Assembly: GCA_030145345.1 (NCBI GenBank) | Contig: JAQYVT010000003.1 | Span: forward strand, 1 to 64,000 | DNA from: Desulfobacterales bacterium | Lineage (GTDB): Bacteria; Desulfobacterota; Desulfobacteria; Desulfobacterales; UBA11574 | Reading direction: 5' to 3' | Length of the DNA: 64,000 bases | Part shown: piece after piece, positions 19,418-29,776 of the stretch | How the letters are laid out: each line of letters starts with the position of its first letter | Numbering within the stretch: the first letter of the stretch is position 1 | Notes under the pieces: generated by a model | Told to the model about the DNA's origin: nothing | Databases searched by the model: none | Seen by the model: the letters and a program-made list of their open reading frames with translations, nothing else | Program-made: the position numbers and the translations under genes

Positions 19418-21004
19418 CTAAAACCGAAAATTCCCAAAAGAAGGATCGCCGATGGGCTGAAAAAGACTTACCTCGAACGCCATGGCCAGCCAGTTGCGAA
19501 TTTCAGAAAATTTTAAGACCCGGTCATTCAAAAGACGCCCGCCACAGTAAAACGGATGGGCCTCCCCGTCGTATTTTATGATCATCTCCTGGCTGAAGGC
19601 CTCTTTTTCCGCTTCGCTCATGGGGGCTTTCTGCCGGTCACGTTTTCGCTCTTCGATGGAAAGCAGAACTCCGGCGGCACTCCGGCCGCTCATGACAGAC
19701 GTTCTGGCCCTCATGGTGGAAAAGAGAAAGTGAGGCCTGTACGCCCTGCCGCACATGCCGTAATTGGCCGCCCCGTTATCCGGTCCGATAACCAGTTGGA
19801 TACGCGGTACCTGAGCGCATGAAACCGCCCTCACCATGTCCGCACCATATTTGCCGATACCCATATGTTCCGACTCGGATCCCACCATGTAGCCGGGGGA
19901 ACTCTGAATAAAAAGAAGGGGAATTTTTTCCTGACAACAGCGGACAATCCATTCTGTGGCCTTTCGCGCGGCTTCAAAAAATATTATGCCGACGCCGTTG
20001 GATGCAACAACGCCGGTGGGCAGCCCTTTTATGCGCATTTTACCGGTGACGATATTATCCCCCCGCCCGGGCGCATAATCTTTTTTGTATTCGGAAAAAA
20101 CGCTGTCATCGGCAATGGCTTCCAGAAATGCACGAACATCGATCCCCTGGTAAACGGACGCCGGCAGGATTTCATAAACGGACGTTTCCGGAACTTTTGG
20201 CGGGGTTTCGGCATAGCGGTGGAGCTGAAGTTTCTGGGGGGGCTCCAGCATGAGGATCTCTCTAACACGCGCAATCGCTTCCTCCTGATTGGAACAAAAA
20301 TGATCTGCACCGCCTGAAATCTGTGTATGTATTTTTGCCCCGCCAAGGTCCTCTGCAGAAATGGTCTCACCGGTTGCCATTTTTACCAGAGGGGGACCGC
20401 CCAGAAAGCTGTAAGCCAGTTTATCGATCATCACCGATTCACAGGCCATAAAAACGATGTAGGCGCCGCCTGCAGTATTACCGCCGGTGCTCAGGGTAAT
20501 CTGTTTAAGGCCCATTGCCGACATCCGAGCCATATTGTAAAACATGGATCCGAAATGCTGGTCGTCGGGGAAAACTTCAGCCTGCATGGGAAGGAAAGCG
20601 CCGCCTGAATCAGCGATATAAACGCAATTCAATCCACACCGTTCGGCAATGGCCTGGGCTCTCATATGCTTTTTGAGGGTAATTGGAAAATATGTGCCGG
20701 CTTTTACACGGCTGTCGTTGGCGAAAATCATGGACCAGTTGCCGTGAATTTTTCCCAATCCTGTTACAAGGCCGCCGCAGGGAACATCCATAACCCCCGG
20801 ATAATCCATTCCGAAACCGGCGATACGGCTGAGCTCAAAGAACCCGGTCTCCGGGTCGATGAGTTTTTCAATAAGTTCTCTGACCGGACGTTTGCCCTGT
20901 TTAACCAGTCTTTCGACAGCTTTTTCACCCCCGGGCCACATGGCCTGTTTAACCCGTTCTTCGAGTTTTTTTTCTTCATTTTCCCAGAACGATCGATTGG
21001 TCAT
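19418..21004 (-). CDS. acyl-CoA carboxylase carboxyltransferase subunit (methylcrotonyl-CoA carboxylase beta-like)
   Basis: CVYIADSGGAFLPMQAEVFPDDQHFGSMFYN; GGPPLVKMATGETISAEDLGGAKIHTQISGGADH; GAANYGMCGRAYRPHFLF. Confidence 0.92.
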   Translation of the reverse strand: MTNRSFWENEEKKLEERVKQAMWPGGEKAVERLVKQGKRPVRELIEKLIDPETGFFELSRIAGFGMDYPGVMDVPCGGLVTGLGKIHGNWSMIFANDSRVKAGTYFPITLKKHMRAQAIAERCGLNCVYIADSGGAFLPMQAEVFPDDQHFGSMFYNMARMSAMGLKQITLSTGGNTAGGAYIVFMACESVMIDKLAYSFLGGPPLVKMATGETISAEDLGGAKIHTQISGGADHFCSNQEEAIARVREILMLEPPQKLQLHRYAETPPKVPETSVYEILPASVYQGIDVRAFLEAIADDSVFSEYKKDYAPGRGDNIVTGKMRIKGLPTGVVASNGVGIIFFEAARKATEWIVRCCQEKIPLLFIQSSPGYMVGSESEHMGIGKYGADMVRAVSCAQVPRIQLVIGPDNGAANYGMCGRAYRPHFLFSTMRARTSVMSGRSAAGVLLSIEERKRDRQKAPMSEAEKEAFSQEMIIKYDGEAHPFYCGGRLLNDRVLKFSEIRNWLAMAFEVSLFQPIGDPSFGNFRF

Positions 21005-21202
21005 AAGATTTCCTCTCAATCTTGTCCAAAATAAATTATTTGAAGCAACACAATCACACGGGGAGCCCTGGAGTAATGGCGTGTTGGGATAATGGAAAAA
21101 TCAGAGTTCCCTCCAATAATTTAAGGCTATTTTAACCCGAAGATGTGTTGACTGTTGGTTGTTAAATCAGAAAACAAATTATCTTGGACACTACTGAATT
21201 TT

Positions 21203-21985
21203 CTATCTGCCTTTGTACACAGGTTTTCGCTTCGCTTGAAAGGCGGCAAGGCCTTCGCGTCGATCCTCTGTTGGAATGGTTACCCAATATGCATTCGATT
21301 CAATACCAAGACCCGTGTGAAGATCGGTTTCGAGCCCGTAGTTGATGGCATACTTGGCCTGTTCAATGGCGATGGGCCCGGTTTCACAGATCATGGCGGC
21401 CATTTTTTGACATTCCTCTAAAAGCGATTCCGGGTCGGATATTTGATTGACAAGCCCGATCTGAAGGGCTTCCCGGGCGTCCACGCGACGACCGGTAAAT
21501 ATGAGTTCCTTGGCTTTGCCGCGTCCGATCAGCCTTGGAAGTCTTTGTGTGCCGCCGGCTCCCGGAATGATGGCAAGACGGGTTTCCGTAAGACCCATGG
21601 AGGCATTCATGGCCGCGACCCGAATGTCGCAGGCAAGGACGAGTTCCGTTCCGCCGCCGAGGGCGACGCCGTTGATGGCTGCAATCACAGGTTTATTGAG
21701 GTATTCGATGGACGTAAAAAGATTTCTTATGGTGAAAATGAATTCCTTTACCTGAAGATCGCCAAAGGTGGTTCTTTCTTTCAAATCTGCGCCGGCACAG
21801 AAGGCCTTCCGGCCGGCGCCGGTAATGATGACCACCCGAACGTTGTTGTTAAATTTAAGTGCATCGACCTGCTCTTTAAGAGAATGAAGCAATGCAAAAT
21901 TAAAAGAATTCATTACCTTGGGTCGGTTTAGCGTAAGAACTACGATGCCATCTTTTTCTTCTGCCAAGAGGACCTTTTCATTCAT
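21203..21985 (-). CDS. enoyl-CoA hydratase/isomerase
   Basis: AFCAGADLKER; AAINGVALGGGTELVLACDIRVA; LPRLIGRGKAKELIFTGRRVDAREA. Confidence 0.95.
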   Translation of the reverse strand: MNEKVLLAEEKDGIVVLTLNRPKVMNSFNFALLHSLKEQVDALKFNNNVRVVIITGAGRKAFCAGADLKERTTFGDLQVKEFIFTIRNLFTSIEYLNKPVIAAINGVALGGGTELVLACDIRVAAMNASMGLTETRLAIIPGAGGTQRLPRLIGRGKAKELIFTGRRVDAREALQIGLVNQISDPESLLEECQKMAAMICETGPIAIEQAKYAINYGLETDLHTGLGIESNAYWVTIPTEDRREGLAAFQAKRKPVYKGR

Positions 21986-22000
21986 GAAACCTACCTTCCA

Positions 22001-22130
22001 TTTAAAATGCCTAAAATGCCTAAAATGATCTAAAATGCCTAAATTGAGAATGCCTAAATTGCCTAAAATGATCTAAAATGTCTAAATTGAGAATGCCTAA
22101 AATGCCTAAAATGATCTAAAATGCCTAAAG
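22001..22130. repeat. short-unit array, distal side of S23 element copy 2
   Basis: aaaatgcctaaaatgcctaaaatgatctaaaatgcctaaattgag... same units as 17589..17727. Confidence 0.85.
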
Positions 22131-22142
22131 TTGAATAAATGA

Positions 22143-22496
22143 TTATCTTTTTTTGCCGATGGTTGTGAATATTGCAAGCAATTCGCTGCATTCTTCGTAT
22201 TCAGGTTTGATTTTTTCCCACGTTAACCATCCTATCTCTATAATTACTTCCAACCAGTACTGAGTTTCACTGGCCTCACTCTCACAAATTTTGATCTTGT
22301 TTTTAAAATCAGCTCGACTTCTGGATCGGTTTGCCTCACGGTAGTTAGCACCAATAGAGGTCCCAGATTTGGTAATTTGATTTCTTACGACCATGGCCTC
22401 GGGAGAGTTGGGCAATGTTATTGATAAGCGAATAATTTGCACTGCAAATTTTCGAGTGCGCTTTTCAAGATCTTTTGCAAACTGTTTACGTTCCAT
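22143..22496 (-). CDS. four-helix-bundle protein, S23/IVP family (TIGR02436-like), intact copy
   Basis: KDLEKRTRKFAVQIIRLSITLPNSPEAMVVRNQITKSGTSIGANYREANRSRSRADFKNKIKICESEASETQYWLEVI is diagnostic. Confidence 0.92.
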   Translation of the reverse strand: MERKQFAKDLEKRTRKFAVQIIRLSITLPNSPEAMVVRNQITKSGTSIGANYREANRSRSRADFKNKIKICESEASETQYWLEVIIEIGWLTWEKIKPEYEECSELLAIFTTIGKKR

Positions 22497-22505
22497 GCGT
22501 TACCC

Positions 22506-22547
22506 AATTTAAGGCACTTTAGGCATTTTAGATCATTTTAGGCATTT
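22506..22547. repeat. inverted short-unit array, proximal side of S23 element copy 2
   Basis: aatttaaggcactttaggcattttagatcattttaggcattt. Confidence 0.8.
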
Positions 22548-22552
22548 GACCC

Positions 22553-23707
22553 TTAACATCCGATATATCGAGAGATGACGATCCGCTGGACCTCGGAAGT
22601 CCCTTCTCCAATGTCCAGCAGTTTCTGATCGCGATAAAACCTTTCCACATGGTATTCCTTCATGAGACCATATCCGCCGTGGATCTGAACAGCATGGTTC
22701 GCCACCCGTCCCATCAGTTCGGAACAGTATAGCTTGGCCATGGCGGCCTCTTTTTCAAAAGATCTTCTGTGATCTTTCAGCCAGCAGGCTTTGTACAGGA
22801 GATTCCGTGCACATTCGATTTCAAGGGCGCAGTCTGCCAGCTTGAATGCAACCGCCTGGAACTTGCAAATGGGTTGCCCGAACTGGACCCTCTTTTTGGC
22901 GTATTGGAGTGCGGCTTCATAAGCGCCCTGGGAACCGCCGAGTCCCATGGCGGCAATGGAGAGCCTGCCCCCGTCCAGGGTCGAAAGCATCTGGTGAAAA
23001 CCGTCTCCCTTTAAACCCAGAATATTATCTTCGGAGATTCTGACGTCATTGAAGAAGAGTTCAGCGGTGTCTGAAGCACGCCACATCATCTTTTTGTGCA
23101 TGGGAACAGCTTTAAATCCCGGAGTCCCGTGTTCCACCAGAAAGCATGTGTATTCGGGCTTGCCGCTGGGCCTTTTTCCGGTAACCGCCTGAACCGTGAC
23201 GCCCATGCTAAGTTCACTGGCGCCATTGGTGATGAATATTTTTGATCCATTAAGAACCCATTCATTTCCATCCTTTACCGCGGTGGTTTTGCTCCCTCCG
23301 GCATCGGAGCCGGCGGAAGGCTCGGTCAATCCGAAACCCCAGAGCCCTTTGCCGGCACAAAGTTCGGGAAGATATTTTTTCTTTTGTTCCTCTGTACCGA
23401 AATAATATATGGGGCCGATTCCCAGAGAGTTGCCGGCTGCAACGGTGGCGGCTTGAGATCCATCGACCCTTGCAATTTCTTCCACAGCAATGATGTAGGA
23501 CAGATAATCCAACCCCTGACCGTCATCGTCTTCTGAAACAAACATGCCGAAAAGACCGATTTCTCCCATTTTTCGGGTGAGTCCAGCGGAAAACGCCTCT
23601 TTTTCATCAAGTTCAAGAGCGACCGGCGCGATTTCGCTTTGTGCAAATTTCCGGACTTCTCTGCGAATCATTTCCTGTTCTTTTGTTAGATCGAAATCCA
23701 ATGCCAC
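22553..23707 (-). CDS. acyl-CoA dehydrogenase
   Basis: GLTEPSAGSDAGGSKTTAV; YAKKRVQFGQPICKFQAVAFKLAD; LLDIGEGTSEVQRIVISRYI; GTG start inferred at 23707. Confidence 0.95.
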   Translation of the reverse strand: MALDFDLTKEQEMIRREVRKFAQSEIAPVALELDEKEAFSAGLTRKMGEIGLFGMFVSEDDDGQGLDYLSYIIAVEEIARVDGSQAATVAAGNSLGIGPIYYFGTEEQKKKYLPELCAGKGLWGFGLTEPSAGSDAGGSKTTAVKDGNEWVLNGSKIFITNGASELSMGVTVQAVTGKRPSGKPEYTCFLVEHGTPGFKAVPMHKKMMWRASDTAELFFNDVRISEDNILGLKGDGFHQMLSTLDGGRLSIAAMGLGGSQGAYEAALQYAKKRVQFGQPICKFQAVAFKLADCALEIECARNLLYKACWLKDHRRSFEKEAAMAKLYCSELMGRVANHAVQIHGGYGLMKEYHVERFYRDQKLLDIGEGTSEVQRIVISRYIGC

Positions 23708-23856
23708 TCTCCTTGAAATCGAACTCCGGTTAAATAACAAAAACAGATTTAACTGGGCGAACAAAAATTAGAATTTTTGAAATGTTTCTACCTTTATGTC
23801 CGGCTTTCGAGACAGCTTGAAATGATGAATTCGTTAATGGTCTTTTGAAGGAAGCA

Positions 23857-24633
23857 TTAGCGGCACTTCCATTTCGGGTTCCGTTTTTCCAAAAAAGCGT
23901 CGATTCCTTCCAGGGCATCGTCTGTCGCACACAGGGAAGCAAACAATTCATCCATATAGTCAATGGCTTGATGGTAAGGAATTTCAGACATGGCGTAGAC
24001 GCCGGCTTTTCCGGTCTGCACCGCCAGGGGGCTTTTTTGAGCAAGTTTAGCGGCAAGCGCCATGGTTTCGGCTTCAAGTTCGTCGGGCGGCACGATTTTG
24101 TTGATAAGTCCGAGCCGTTCAGCTTCGGGGGCGGAAATAATATCTCCGGTCAGGATCATTTCAAGGGCTTTCTTGCGGCCCACATGACGCGCCAGGGGAA
24201 CCGCCGGACCCAGACAGATCAATCCCACGTTGATGGCGGTGGTTCCGAACCGCGCATTTTCGGCAGCCACTGCCAGGTCACATGCAAAGACAAGACCTGC
24301 GCCGTTGGCCACTGCAGCGCCTTTGACCGAAGCGATCACCGGCTTTTTCATTCGAGGCAGAGTATGGTAGAATTCATCCATTAAATTTAGAAACTCCCGG
24401 AGTTCTTTGGGGCTTTTCCCCTGGAACTCCGGAAGAGAGATGCCGGTTGAAAAATGTTTGCCTGCCGCGCGTATCACCACCACACGCACTTCGTCGTCTT
24501 GATCCAAATCCCAAAGGGCGTCATTCAAAGCTCTGGCAAAGGGGACATTAAAGGTGTTCATGTCTTCGGGCCGGTTCAGGGTAATCAGTCCGATCATATC
24601 CTGCTTATCGATTAAAACGGGGGTTTTTTCCAT
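23857..24633 (-). CDS. enoyl-CoA hydratase/isomerase
   Basis: HFSTGISLPEF; ASVKGAAVANGAGLVFACDLAVA. Confidence 0.93.
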   Translation of the reverse strand: MEKTPVLIDKQDMIGLITLNRPEDMNTFNVPFARALNDALWDLDQDDEVRVVVIRAAGKHFSTGISLPEFQGKSPKELREFLNLMDEFYHTLPRMKKPVIASVKGAAVANGAGLVFACDLAVAAENARFGTTAINVGLICLGPAVPLARHVGRKKALEMILTGDIISAPEAERLGLINKIVPPDELEAETMALAAKLAQKSPLAVQTGKAGVYAMSEIPYHQAIDYMDELFASLCATDDALEGIDAFLEKRNPKWKCR

Positions 24634-24663
24634 GACACACTCCTTTTTTGATAACGAAATGTT

Positions 24664-24824
24664 GACGGCGTCGTAAAAAGTCCCATCTACTGCGTTGTAG
24701 TATTTTTTCAGACACTCGACATACTATATGTATAGCCTCGTTCCTGAAAAAATACTACGCCTTGTATATGAACCTTTTTACTTAGCCATCTATGGTTGAA
24801 TTCATGACTTTTTGCGAGATCATC
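24664..24824. repeat. MITE-like inverted-repeat element (TCGTAAAAAGTC family, copy 1)
   Basis: TIRs GTCGTAAAAAGTC / GACTTTTTGCGAGATC; internal GTAGTATTTTTTCAG / CTGAAAAAATACTAC hairpin. Confidence 0.6.
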
Positions 24825-24945
24825 AAATGTTAATATCCGTTAAAAACGGCGGTTGGCAATTGTAAATCTTTGAAAGGCATCATAGCATAAATATCGGCCG
24901 GTTCACATTATTGTTCGGTATGATCGATATTTTTGCCAGTCATTA

Positions 24946-24963
24946 TGAGCGAGCGCTCGGTCA
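24946..24963. promoter_or_regulatory. putative TetR operator (site 1)
   Basis: TGAGCGAGCGCTCGGTCA, near-perfect palindrome between divergent echA-like and tetR genes. Confidence 0.7.
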
Positions 24964-25107
24964 CAAGATAATGCTTATTTGTACCCGCGTCTGTCAGATT
25001 TGTCAATATCTTTCTTATCCCCCGATTTATAAGGCATTATCATGGGTAAAGGTTTTCCGTTTCGGGGAAAGATATTGACATGAAAAACTGGAACGTGCTA
25101 TGGATTG

Positions 25108-25125
25108 TGAGCGAGCGCTCGGTCA
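25108..25125. promoter_or_regulatory. putative TetR operator (site 2)
   Basis: Identical 18-mer TGAGCGAGCGCTCGGTCA. Confidence 0.7.
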
Positions 25126-25333
25126 GAATGAAGGCCATATTCGATCATAACTTGATAGTATAGAAATTTCATTTTTTGGACACAGACCCGCCTGCCACGC
25201 AAGGCGCGAGCGGGCAGGTGAACACAGATTATCAAGATTCTTAAAATAAAAAATGATATTATTATCTGTGAATATCTGCGAAAATCTGTGTCCTATTTAG
25301 CTTGAACAAATTTTTAGGATTATAGCAGAACAA

Positions 25334-25957
25334 ATGCGTGCCACAAAAGGAATTCCCACTCAGATAAAAAACCCTGTTCTTGTGGAGCAGCGGCATCTCC
25401 AGATTGTTGATGCTGCGGTTCAGCTTTTCATCAATCAGGGGTTTCACAAAACCACGACACGGCAGATCGCGCGTGCCGCGGGCCTTTCCATCGGCTCATT
25501 GTATGAATATGTCGCTTCCAAAGAGGATATCCTGTATTTGGTTTGCGATGCAATCCATGCAGAGGTCGAGCGGGGTGTGTCGGAAGCAATGGAAAGAGCG
25601 GCAGGAGGCCGAAAGTCCCTGGCTGAAGCCATCCGTGAGTATTTTTTGGTCTGTAATCGTATGAGTGATCATATTCTGCTTATCTATCAGGAAACTCAAT
25701 CCCTTCCACCCCAATGGCGCAAAAAAGTACTGGAAAACGAAGTCCGCATCACCGGTATTTTTATGGAAGTGCTCGAGGGTTTGGTTTCGTCCGGAGATTT
25801 GCCCCATTTAAGTGATCGATCCATGGAACTGATGGCGCACAATATTTCCGTTCTCGGACACATGTGGACGTTTCGACGATGGTTCCTTGCACGGCACTAC
25901 AGTATTGAGGATTATATTAAGTTCCAGACCGAATTTATTCTTGGAATAGCCAAATAA
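25334..25957 (+). CDS. TetR/AcrR-family transcriptional regulator
   Basis: IVDAAVQLFINQGFHKTTTRQIARAAGLSIGSLYEYVASKEDIL. Confidence 0.95.
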   Translation: MRATKGIPTQIKNPVLVEQRHLQIVDAAVQLFINQGFHKTTTRQIARAAGLSIGSLYEYVASKEDILYLVCDAIHAEVERGVSEAMERAAGGRKSLAEAIREYFLVCNRMSDHILLIYQETQSLPPQWRKKVLENEVRITGIFMEVLEGLVSSGDLPHLSDRSMELMAHNISVLGHMWTFRRWFLARHYSIEDYIKFQTEFILGIAK

Positions 25958-26195
25958 AGTTAAACCCTAATTGATCGTAAACAAACTGGGATAAACATTA
26001 TAAGAATCTAGGTTTTTTATATATTTTGTAGATACAAATGTGTTTTCATAACGATCCCTAATCCACCCGGACAGTTTCCAGAACGAAATTTAATTATATC
26101 TTAAACTCGCATCAAATTGATTTGCTAAAAGTGTTTGAAACAGCCTCTAAACATTTTGGTTAAATTTAACACCTTCAATTTTATGAGGAGGGGGC

Positions 26196-29100
26196 ATGAA
26201 TGTAGACGTTGAAGTTTGTAGGCCCAAACACCATATCCGGGTCGTTACCGCAACATCTCTTTTTGACGGTCATGACGCGTCCATAAATATCATGCGCCGA
26301 ATACTCCAGGATGCCGCCGTTGAGGTCATTCATCTGGGGCACAACCGCTCTGTCCAGGAAATCGTCGATGCTGCGATACAGGAAGATGTTCAGGGAATTG
26401 CGGTGTCCAGCTACCAGGGAGGGCATGTGGAATTTTTCAAATACATTATTGACCTTTTGAAAGAAAAAAGGGTTCCACATATCAAGGTGTTCGGGGGCGG
26501 CGGCGGTGTTATCATCCCTGATGAGATTAGAGCGATGGAAGCCTATGGTGTAACCAAGATATATTCTCCTGAGGACGGCGCCAAAATGGGGCTGCAGGGG
26601 ATGATTAACCATATGGTCGAGGCTATGGATTTTTCTACGAACCAAGGAAAGGATTTTAACGTTGCCGGTCTTTCTACAGACGACACGTACACGGTTGCCA
26701 ACCTTATTACCACTGTTGAACTGGCCAAAGCAGAAGGAAACGGACACCTTGCCAGGCTTAGAACCGAAATTTTAAACAAAATCGGCAAACGAAAAACACC
26801 GGTTATCGGCATTACCGGAACCGGTGGCGCCGGCAAATCGTCCCTCACGGACGAGCTGATTCTGAGAATTCTCCACGACCTCAAGGACATTAAACTGGCA
26901 ATTATCAGCAGTGACCCTTCGCGGCGCAAAACCGGCGGTGCGCTTCTAGGGGACAGAATCCGGATGAATGCCATCGAGAATCCAAGGGTTTACATGCGAA
27001 GCCTGGCAACCCGTCGATCACAGACAGAAATTCCCCATGCCTTGGCTGAAGCCATAGACGTTGTGAAGGCAGCAGGCTTTGACCTGGTGATTGCAGAAAC
27101 GGCCGGTATCGGGCAGGGAGATTCAAGCATTATCGACTTGGTCGATTTGTCGATCTATGTAATGACCAGCGAATTCGGCGCCGCCACGCAGCTCGAAAAG
27201 ATAGACATGCTCGATTTTGCAGATCTTGTGGTCATAAACAAATATGAAAAGCGGGGCGGTGAGGATGCGGTCCGGGACGTCCGCAAGCAGGTGCAGCGCA
27301 ACCGGAAGGCATGGGACAAGTCACCCGAGGAAATGCCGGTCTATGGGACCATTGCCTCAAAATTCAATGATGACGGGGTTACGGCCTTGTACCATGCTAT
27401 TATGGATACGCTGACAAAAAAAACAGGGATTGTTTTTGACTCGAATCTACCCAGAACCCAAACGTGCATTTCAACATCCAAAACCATCATTATCCCTCCG
27501 GAACGCACCCGTTATCTTGCTGAAATTGCGGATACCATCAGAAGCTATCATCAGAAGACACAAGCGCAAGCGGATGCTGTTCGGAAAGTATGGCACCTAA
27601 AAGAGGCTGCAGCAACCCTAAGCAATGACAATCTTAACGGCGATGCATCAGAAGTTTTAAATCGGCTTAAAGCGGAAATTGCAACGGCCGAAGACGGGCT
27701 CCATCCCGAGACGACCCGTCTGCTTGACGACTGGGAAGAGATCAAAGAAACGTATACCAAAGACGAACTAGTCTACCGTGTGCGAAATCGTGAAATAAGG
27801 GTCCCCCTTTACCATCAATCGCTCTCGCATACGCCAATCCCGAAGATCGTTCTCCCCAAATTCGAGGATCCCGGAGAAATTTACACCTGGTTAAGGGAAG
27901 AAAATGTCCCCGGCCGGTTTCCGTTTACCGCCGGTGTCTTTCCGCTAAAACGGGTGGACGAAGATCCGACCCGAATGTTTGCCGGAGAAGGCGATCCTGC
28001 CAGGACCAACAGAAGATTCAAACTGTTGTCTGAAAATTACGCAGCCAAGCGTCTGTCCACGGCGTTTGATTCCGTAACATTATACGGATACGATCCGGAT
28101 CGAAGACCCGATATTTACGGCAAGGTAGGGACTTCGGGAGTCAGTGTATGCACCCTCGACGATGTCAAAGTTTTATATGATGGTTTTAATCTATGTGCCC
28201 CCAGCACATCGGTTTCCATGACCATCAACGGCCCCGCACCCATAATGCTTGCCATGTTTTTAAACACGGCTGTAGACCAGCAGATTGACGTGTTCCGAAG
28301 TGACAAAGGAAGGGCGCCGACGGAAAAAGAATACAACGACATTCGTTCCATGACGCTGTCCAATGTTCGCGGTACGGTTCAGGCGGACATTTTAAAAGAG
28401 GATCAGGGTCAAAACACCTGTATCTTCTCCATAGAATTTGCGCTGAAAATGATGGGAGATATCCAGGAATATTTTATAAAAAATGATGTTCGCAATTTCT
28501 ATTCGGTTTCCATTTCAGGATACCACATTGCCGAGGCCGGCGCCAATCCGATTACCCAACTGGCCCTCACCCTGGCCAACGGCTTTACCTATGTGGAATA
28601 TTATCTGTCCCGGGGCATGCCCATCGACAGTTTTGCACCCAATTTGTCCTTCTTCTTTTCCAATGGCATGGAACCGGAATATACGGTGATCGGGAGGGTG
28701 GCGAGACGCATATGGTCTATTGCTATCCAAAATAAATACGGCGGGTCGGTCCGGTCTCAGATGATGAAATATCATGTGCAGACATCCGGCCGCTCCTTGC
28801 ACAGTCAGGACATCCAGTTTAACGACATCCGGACAACCCTTCAGGCGCTCTGTGCGATTTATGACAACTGCAACAGTCTTCACACCAACGCCTTCGATGA
28901 AGCCATTACAACGCCTAGCAACGAATCGGTCCGGCGTGCACTGGCCATCCAGCTCATCATCAACCGGGAGTGGGGCCTTGCCAAGAATGAAAATATGAAC
29001 CAGGGGAGCTTTGTGGTAGAGGAACTGACGCGGCTCGTGGAAGAAGCGGTTCTTTCAGAATTCGACAGGATTGCCGAACGCGGCGGCGTACTCGGCGCCA

Positions 29101-29474
29101 TGGAAACCGGCTACCAGCGGAGCAAGATTCAGGAGGAATCGATCTATTATGAGAATCTAAAGCATACCGGTGAATTGCCGATCGTTGGTGTCAATACCTT
29201 CCGGGATCCTGACGCCGATCTGGAACAGCTGTCTGAATGTATTGAACTGTCCAGGGCCACCGAAGCTGAAAAGGAATCACAACTCAAGCGTATGGCAGAG
29301 TTCAAGAAACGGAATGAAAAAGAAGCCCCGAAAATGCTCGAACGCCTCCAGAAAACCGTTTTGTCCGGAGATAATATCTTTGTCGAACTTATGGAGACCG
29401 TCAAGGGATGCACACTGGGGCAGATTACCCAGGCATTGTATGATGTGGGGGGGAAGTATCGACGGAACATGTAG
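26196..29474 (+). CDS. icmF: fused acyl-CoA mutase IcmF (B12-binding + MeaB-like GTPase + mutase)
   Basis: N-term [29 protein letters not shown] cobalamin-binding; [17 protein letters not shown] GTPase; C-term mutase ...[26 protein letters not shown] type motifs. Confidence 0.95.
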   Translation: MNVDVEVCRPKHHIRVVTATSLFDGHDASINIMRRILQDAAVEVIHLGHNRSVQEIVDAAIQEDVQGIAVSSYQGGHVEFFKYIIDLLKEKRVPHIKVFGGGGGVIIPDEIRAMEAYGVTKIYSPEDGAKMGLQGMINHMVEAMDFSTNQGKDFNVAGLSTDDTYTVANLITTVELAKAEGNGHLARLRTEILNKIGKRKTPVIGITGTGGAGKSSLTDELILRILHDLKDIKLAIISSDPSRRKTGGALLGDRIRMNAIENPRVYMRSLATRRSQTEIPHALAEAIDVVKAAGFDLVIAETAGIGQGDSSIIDLVDLSIYVMTSEFGAATQLEKIDMLDFADLVVINKYEKRGGEDAVRDVRKQVQRNRKAWDKSPEEMPVYGTIASKFNDDGVTALYHAIMDTLTKKTGIVFDSNLPRTQTCISTSKTIIIPPERTRYLAEIADTIRSYHQKTQAQADAVRKVWHLKEAAATLSNDNLNGDASEVLNRLKAEIATAEDGLHPETTRLLDDWEEIKETYTKDELVYRVRNREIRVPLYHQSLSHTPIPKIVLPKFEDPGEIYTWLREENVPGRFPFTAGVFPLKRVDEDPTRMFAGEGDPARTNRRFKLLSENYAAKRLSTAFDSVTLYGYDPDRRPDIYGKVGTSGVSVCTLDDVKVLYDGFNLCAPSTSVSMTINGPAPIMLAMFLNTAVDQQIDVFRSDKGRAPTEKEYNDIRSMTLSNVRGTVQADILKEDQGQNTCIFSIEFALKMMGDIQEYFIKNDVRNFYSVSISGYHIAEAGANPITQLALTLANGFTYVEYYLSRGMPIDSFAPNLSFFFSNGMEPEYTVIGRVARRIWSIAIQNKYGGSVRSQMMKYHVQTSGRSLHSQDIQFNDIRTTLQALCAIYDNCNSLHTNAFDEAITTPSNESVRRALAIQLIINREWGLAKNENMNQGSFVVEELTRLVEEAVLSEFDRIAERGGVLGAMETGYQRSKIQEESIYYENLKHTGELPIVGVNTFRDPDADLEQLSECIELSRATEAEKESQLKRMAEFKKRNEKEAPKMLERLQKTVLSGDNIFVELMETVKGCTLGQITQALYDVGGKYRRNM

Positions 29475-29476
29475 CC

Positions 29477-29520
29477 GAAATGCCTAAAATGATCTAAAAT
29501 GCCTAAATTGCCTAAAATTA
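29477..29520. repeat. short-unit array, S23 element copy 3 (left)
   Basis: aatgcctaaaatgatctaaaatgcctaaattgcctaaaatta just after icmF stop. Confidence 0.8.
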
Positions 29521-29601
29521 CATTTAGGGTACGGTCATACGAACTGGACAGTCCAAAAATCTTCTAACTTTTTGAAATTATTAAGACCACAAAATAATCG
29601 C

Positions 29602-29682
29602 CGTCATTCCCGCGAAAGCGGGAATCCAGAACATCATCAGCAACAGATGATTCCTGGATGCCGGATCAAGTCCGGCATGACG
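29602..29682. repeat. dispersed palindromic repeat (CGTCATTCCCGCGAAAGCGGGAATCCAG ... GGATCAAGTCCGGCATGACG)
   Basis: Two hairpins; familiar intergenic repeat type in proteobacterial genomes. Confidence 0.75.
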
Positions 29683-29697
29683 AGAGAACTTTAGACG

Positions 29698-29775
29698 CTC
29701 AAGATACGAAGAATTCAGCGAATTGCTTGCAATATTTATCTCAATGGGGAAAAGCAAATAAAATTGGCAATTCCA
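29698..29775 (+). pseudogene. S23/four-helix-bundle 3'-end remnant (copy 3)
   Basis: atacgaagaattcagcgaattgcttgcaatatttatctcaatgggg matches the reverse complement of the 3' ends of copies 1 and 2. Confidence 0.75.
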
Positions 29776-29776
29776 C

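Noticed and set aside
17589-22547. TGCCTAAA arrays as CRISPR
   Set aside because: Units are 9-10 nt with no unique spacers of regular length, arrays are inverted around an S23 gene, and there are no cas genes.
23845-24384. 179-aa plus-strand ORF
   Set aside because: Antisense to an enoyl-CoA hydratase gene.
25958-26195. Cobalamin riboswitch upstream of icmF
   Set aside because: Looked for a B12-box-like sequence and multi-stem fold; none was found by eye.
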